A stretch of 64,000 nucleotides of DNA from positions 30,983,563 through 31,047,562 of the forward strand of contig ML679962.1 in the NCBI GenBank assembly GCA_007922225.1, given 5' to 3'. Numbering within the stretch: position 1 is the first letter of the stretch; the number at the start of each line of letters is the position of its first letter. Below, in pieces: positions 61,754 to 64,000 of the stretch. The stretch is from Emydura subglobosa. Taxonomy: Eukaryota > Chordata > Testudines > Chelidae. A model generated the notes under the pieces. It did not search any database and was not told the DNA's origin. It saw only the letters and a list, made by a program, of their open reading frames with translations. A program made the position numbers and the translations under genes.

Positions 61754-63443
61754 ATGAATCCTGGCTATAAAATGAAACAGATACTCTATCTTGGAATTAT
61801 AATGACATGCTAGTGTGCAGATGAAAAGGTTTAATCTCAATGCTACTGATGCTAACAGTATATTGTTCTCATAAGCTTAAAAGTGTGAAGCACACTCATG
61901 TTCTTTGAAGTTTTTCTTTGTTCCTTTGACTTATTTTATGCAGGTCAAAGATCACCATCACTGCACATATCTGTCACTGAAGGATAATAATACAACAACT
62001 CAGTTTGGAAGCAAGCTAGGCTAGCCCGTTAAACCAGCAACAGACACATCAATCTTACTATTCTTGAAGACCATATAGTTCAACGCCTGGAGGTTAGACC
62101 TCAGAACCAATGACAGTTACTAGTTTCTATATCTTGATGCACCAGGTTGGTATCTCTTCTTTTGAGCAGCTTGTCGCTATGGACAAGCAAAACATGTCCG
62201 GAAAGCAAATTATCACTGATAATCCAGCGAACACTGACAGAACCCTACTGGATGTCAACAGGATTTAAGGAAGCATGCAGAGATGCCTACAACAGCAATA
62301 ATGGCTTCCCAGGGAAAAGACTGAGAAGACACAGCAGTCATCAGAAAAATTAGGTAATAATAATAATTTGTGAGATCTGGAAATACTATTATTATTTATA
62401 CAGCACCATAAATATGCAATGTTACAGTTTACCTATTCTGTCAGTTAAGTAAATGATAAGCACTGGTCATTAAGCAGCTCAAAAACATATTCCCCCATTC
62501 ATAAACTGCAAGAGCGTTTTCTTATATACAACTTGATCTCGATAGACTGGGAGTAAAACAGAATTTTTTAAAGGGAGAAAACAGTGTTCAGAATAAATGC
62601 TTTATAACGACAATGGATTTGCATGCCAGTCCCTTGCATGCAGCAAGCCCAATTAACAAACCTGAGAGGCTTTGATATCTGTTGAAATTACAATCTCTAT
62701 CTCACATACACAAATATTAATAAAATAACTCCGTTTACATATGAAAAGAAAAGTAGTCCAGACAGACATAGGCACAAAGCTTGCTCCAAACTGGAGCTCA
62801 TCTGCTGAGCTAAGCATAGGAATTCCATGCAACTAGAAGACAAGGGTATTGCTTAGTGACATACAAGAGGTAGGGAAAGTGAACTTGCATTAATCCACAT
62901 GCACTCCTAGATTATGTATATGGCAAGGCACTGGCATTAAACAAAAGAGAAGAGTCTTTGCTTTTCCCTTTGAGCTGGAATTTGAGTCAAATTACAAAAT
63001 GTGGGGTATCTACACTAAACTATTTTTTCTTTATATTTCTCACTATTGGTACTACCAGCAATGCTTCGCCATTGATGAGAAATTCTAAGAAAAAATAGAG
63101 TAAATAAGGCGGGTTTGGGGGCAGTCAGGTGTGTTTAAAATCCAGAAAGACACCCAGGTGTCCTGTGTGTTGTACCTATTGTAGTGTTTTGAAGCAAGTG
63201 AGAGAGAAGCGACTCATCCAAGGAATCGTGGTTCTAATGTGCTATTTTTTCTGATGCAATACTGGAAAGAAAATTGCAACTTTTAAAGAGAAAAGAAATA
63301 TGTAAATTTCAGCTTCTCTCATGTCATTATGCCTTTTCTTGGTTAAAAGGGAAGTGCTTCATGCCAATTTTTGATCAGTGCTTGTAAAGTACTTAAACCA
63401 TATGCAGCTCATGTAAGTCTTGAGGCTCAAATTCTGCCTTCAA

Positions 63444-63516
63444 GGACCTGATCCAATTCCCTTTGAAGTGAATGGGAGTGTTTCTCCTGATTTCAGTGAA
63501 TACTGAATTAGGCCCA
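63444..63516. repeat. Short palindromic unit
   Basis: ggacctgatccaattccctt and tgaagtgaatgggagtgttt are mirrored by atttcagtgaatactgaatt and aggccc. Confidence 0.5.
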
Positions 63517-64000
63517 AAATGCAGAGCTCTATCAGGTCTTTGTCAAGCAGTTAGACAGTATGTATTAAAATCTCCAAAGAACAGCCAAAATGTATAATAG
63601 TCACAAAGTTATTTAAAAAACCCAATTGAGCCTTTTATTTTCAGGTAGAGATTTTCACTGGATCATTATCGATTGCAGAGACACTGAAAGGATCTATTTT
63701 TCACCCTCATCGCATCCATTTACTATGACTCCTATAAGACCCCACTGTTCAGACAAGAGCTCTAGGGAGTCTACTCCAGCTTTCTTACATTAAAGGTACC
63801 ATGTATGGCTTTATGCTCTTAATTTATTTTTTTTTAAAGTGGTTGCACTTAAAAAGCAGAGATGGTGAGAGGGAAGAAAGTTATTTAAATACGTAGGATT
63901 TTTAATGTGAAATTTTGAACAGACTCATCAGCTATTTTAGAAGCACAACACATAACAGCTCAAAACCGTTTCTGTGACCACACAAAATCTCAAAGAAGTA

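Larger units (their letters stand above)
38550..64000 (-). other. AFF2: AFF2 intron 1 (3' part only)
   Basis: This is the sequence upstream of the exon 2 acceptor to the right edge of the window. Exon 1, which encodes about 16 residues in mammals, and the promoter were not found and probably lie beyond 64000. It contains the Penelope-like and CR1 elements, a hAT-like non-autonomous element, a purine-rich block and several SINE pieces, listed separately. Nothing nameable was seen in about 40400-42390, 42700-44050, 45970-48170, 48220-49380, 50980-52130, 54490-55120, 55300-56540, 57340-58300, 58930-59440, 60230-61730 or 61770-63440. Confidence 0.7.

Noticed and set aside
1..64000. CRISPR arrays, bacterial operons, phage or plasmid features
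   Set aside because: Spliced AFF2 exons and vertebrate retroelements show nuclear vertebrate DNA; repeats are dispersed, not spaced arrays.

Overview
The window is intronic DNA of a large vertebrate gene plus two coding exons, on the minus strand, of AFF2 (FMR2, AF4/FMR2 family). The dispersed repeats point to a non-mammalian amniote. The CR1 LINEs, a Penelope-like element, MIR/CORE-type SINEs, and short inverted-repeat elements built on 'tgaagtcaatggga' and 'ggtctacact' motifs look most like a turtle to me. That assignment rests on memory of repeat families, not on a search. There are no bacterial genes, operons, CRISPR arrays or phage.

Layout, in AFF2 transcription order from the right edge to the left: 64000-38550 is part of intron 1; 38549-38429 is exon 2 (121 bp); 38428-31364 is intron 2 (7,065 bp); 31363-30473 is exon 3 (891 bp); 30472-1 is part of intron 3. 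Both exons have consensus AG acceptors and GT donors. They join in frame to encode the conserved N-terminal AF4/FMR2 segment that in AFF4 binds P-TEFb. Exon 1, exon 4 and the promoter were not found and probably lie outside the window.

The introns carry many decayed mobile elements: a CR1 LINE with internal deletions (about 52140-54475), two other CR1 tails, a Penelope-like 3' part with a GIY-YIG-like remnant (about 38800-39722), an antisense Penelope-like tail (about 2884-2990), non-autonomous DNA elements (about 306-566, 35139-35330, 58312-58926), MIR-like and tRNA-derived SINE pieces, more than a dozen short palindromic units, and several microsatellites. Most short open frames are chance or repeat-derived.

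The observation most worth following is that both Penelope-like tails carry a 40-nt motif arranged like a minimal hammerhead ribozyme: stem I, CTGANGA, 17-nt stem II, GAAA, a 4-nt stem III half, cleavage-site base, stem I'. A separate near-perfect 83-bp hairpin lies at 44668-44750. I found no convincing new multi-gene system; the window is otherwise ordinary repeat-rich intron.
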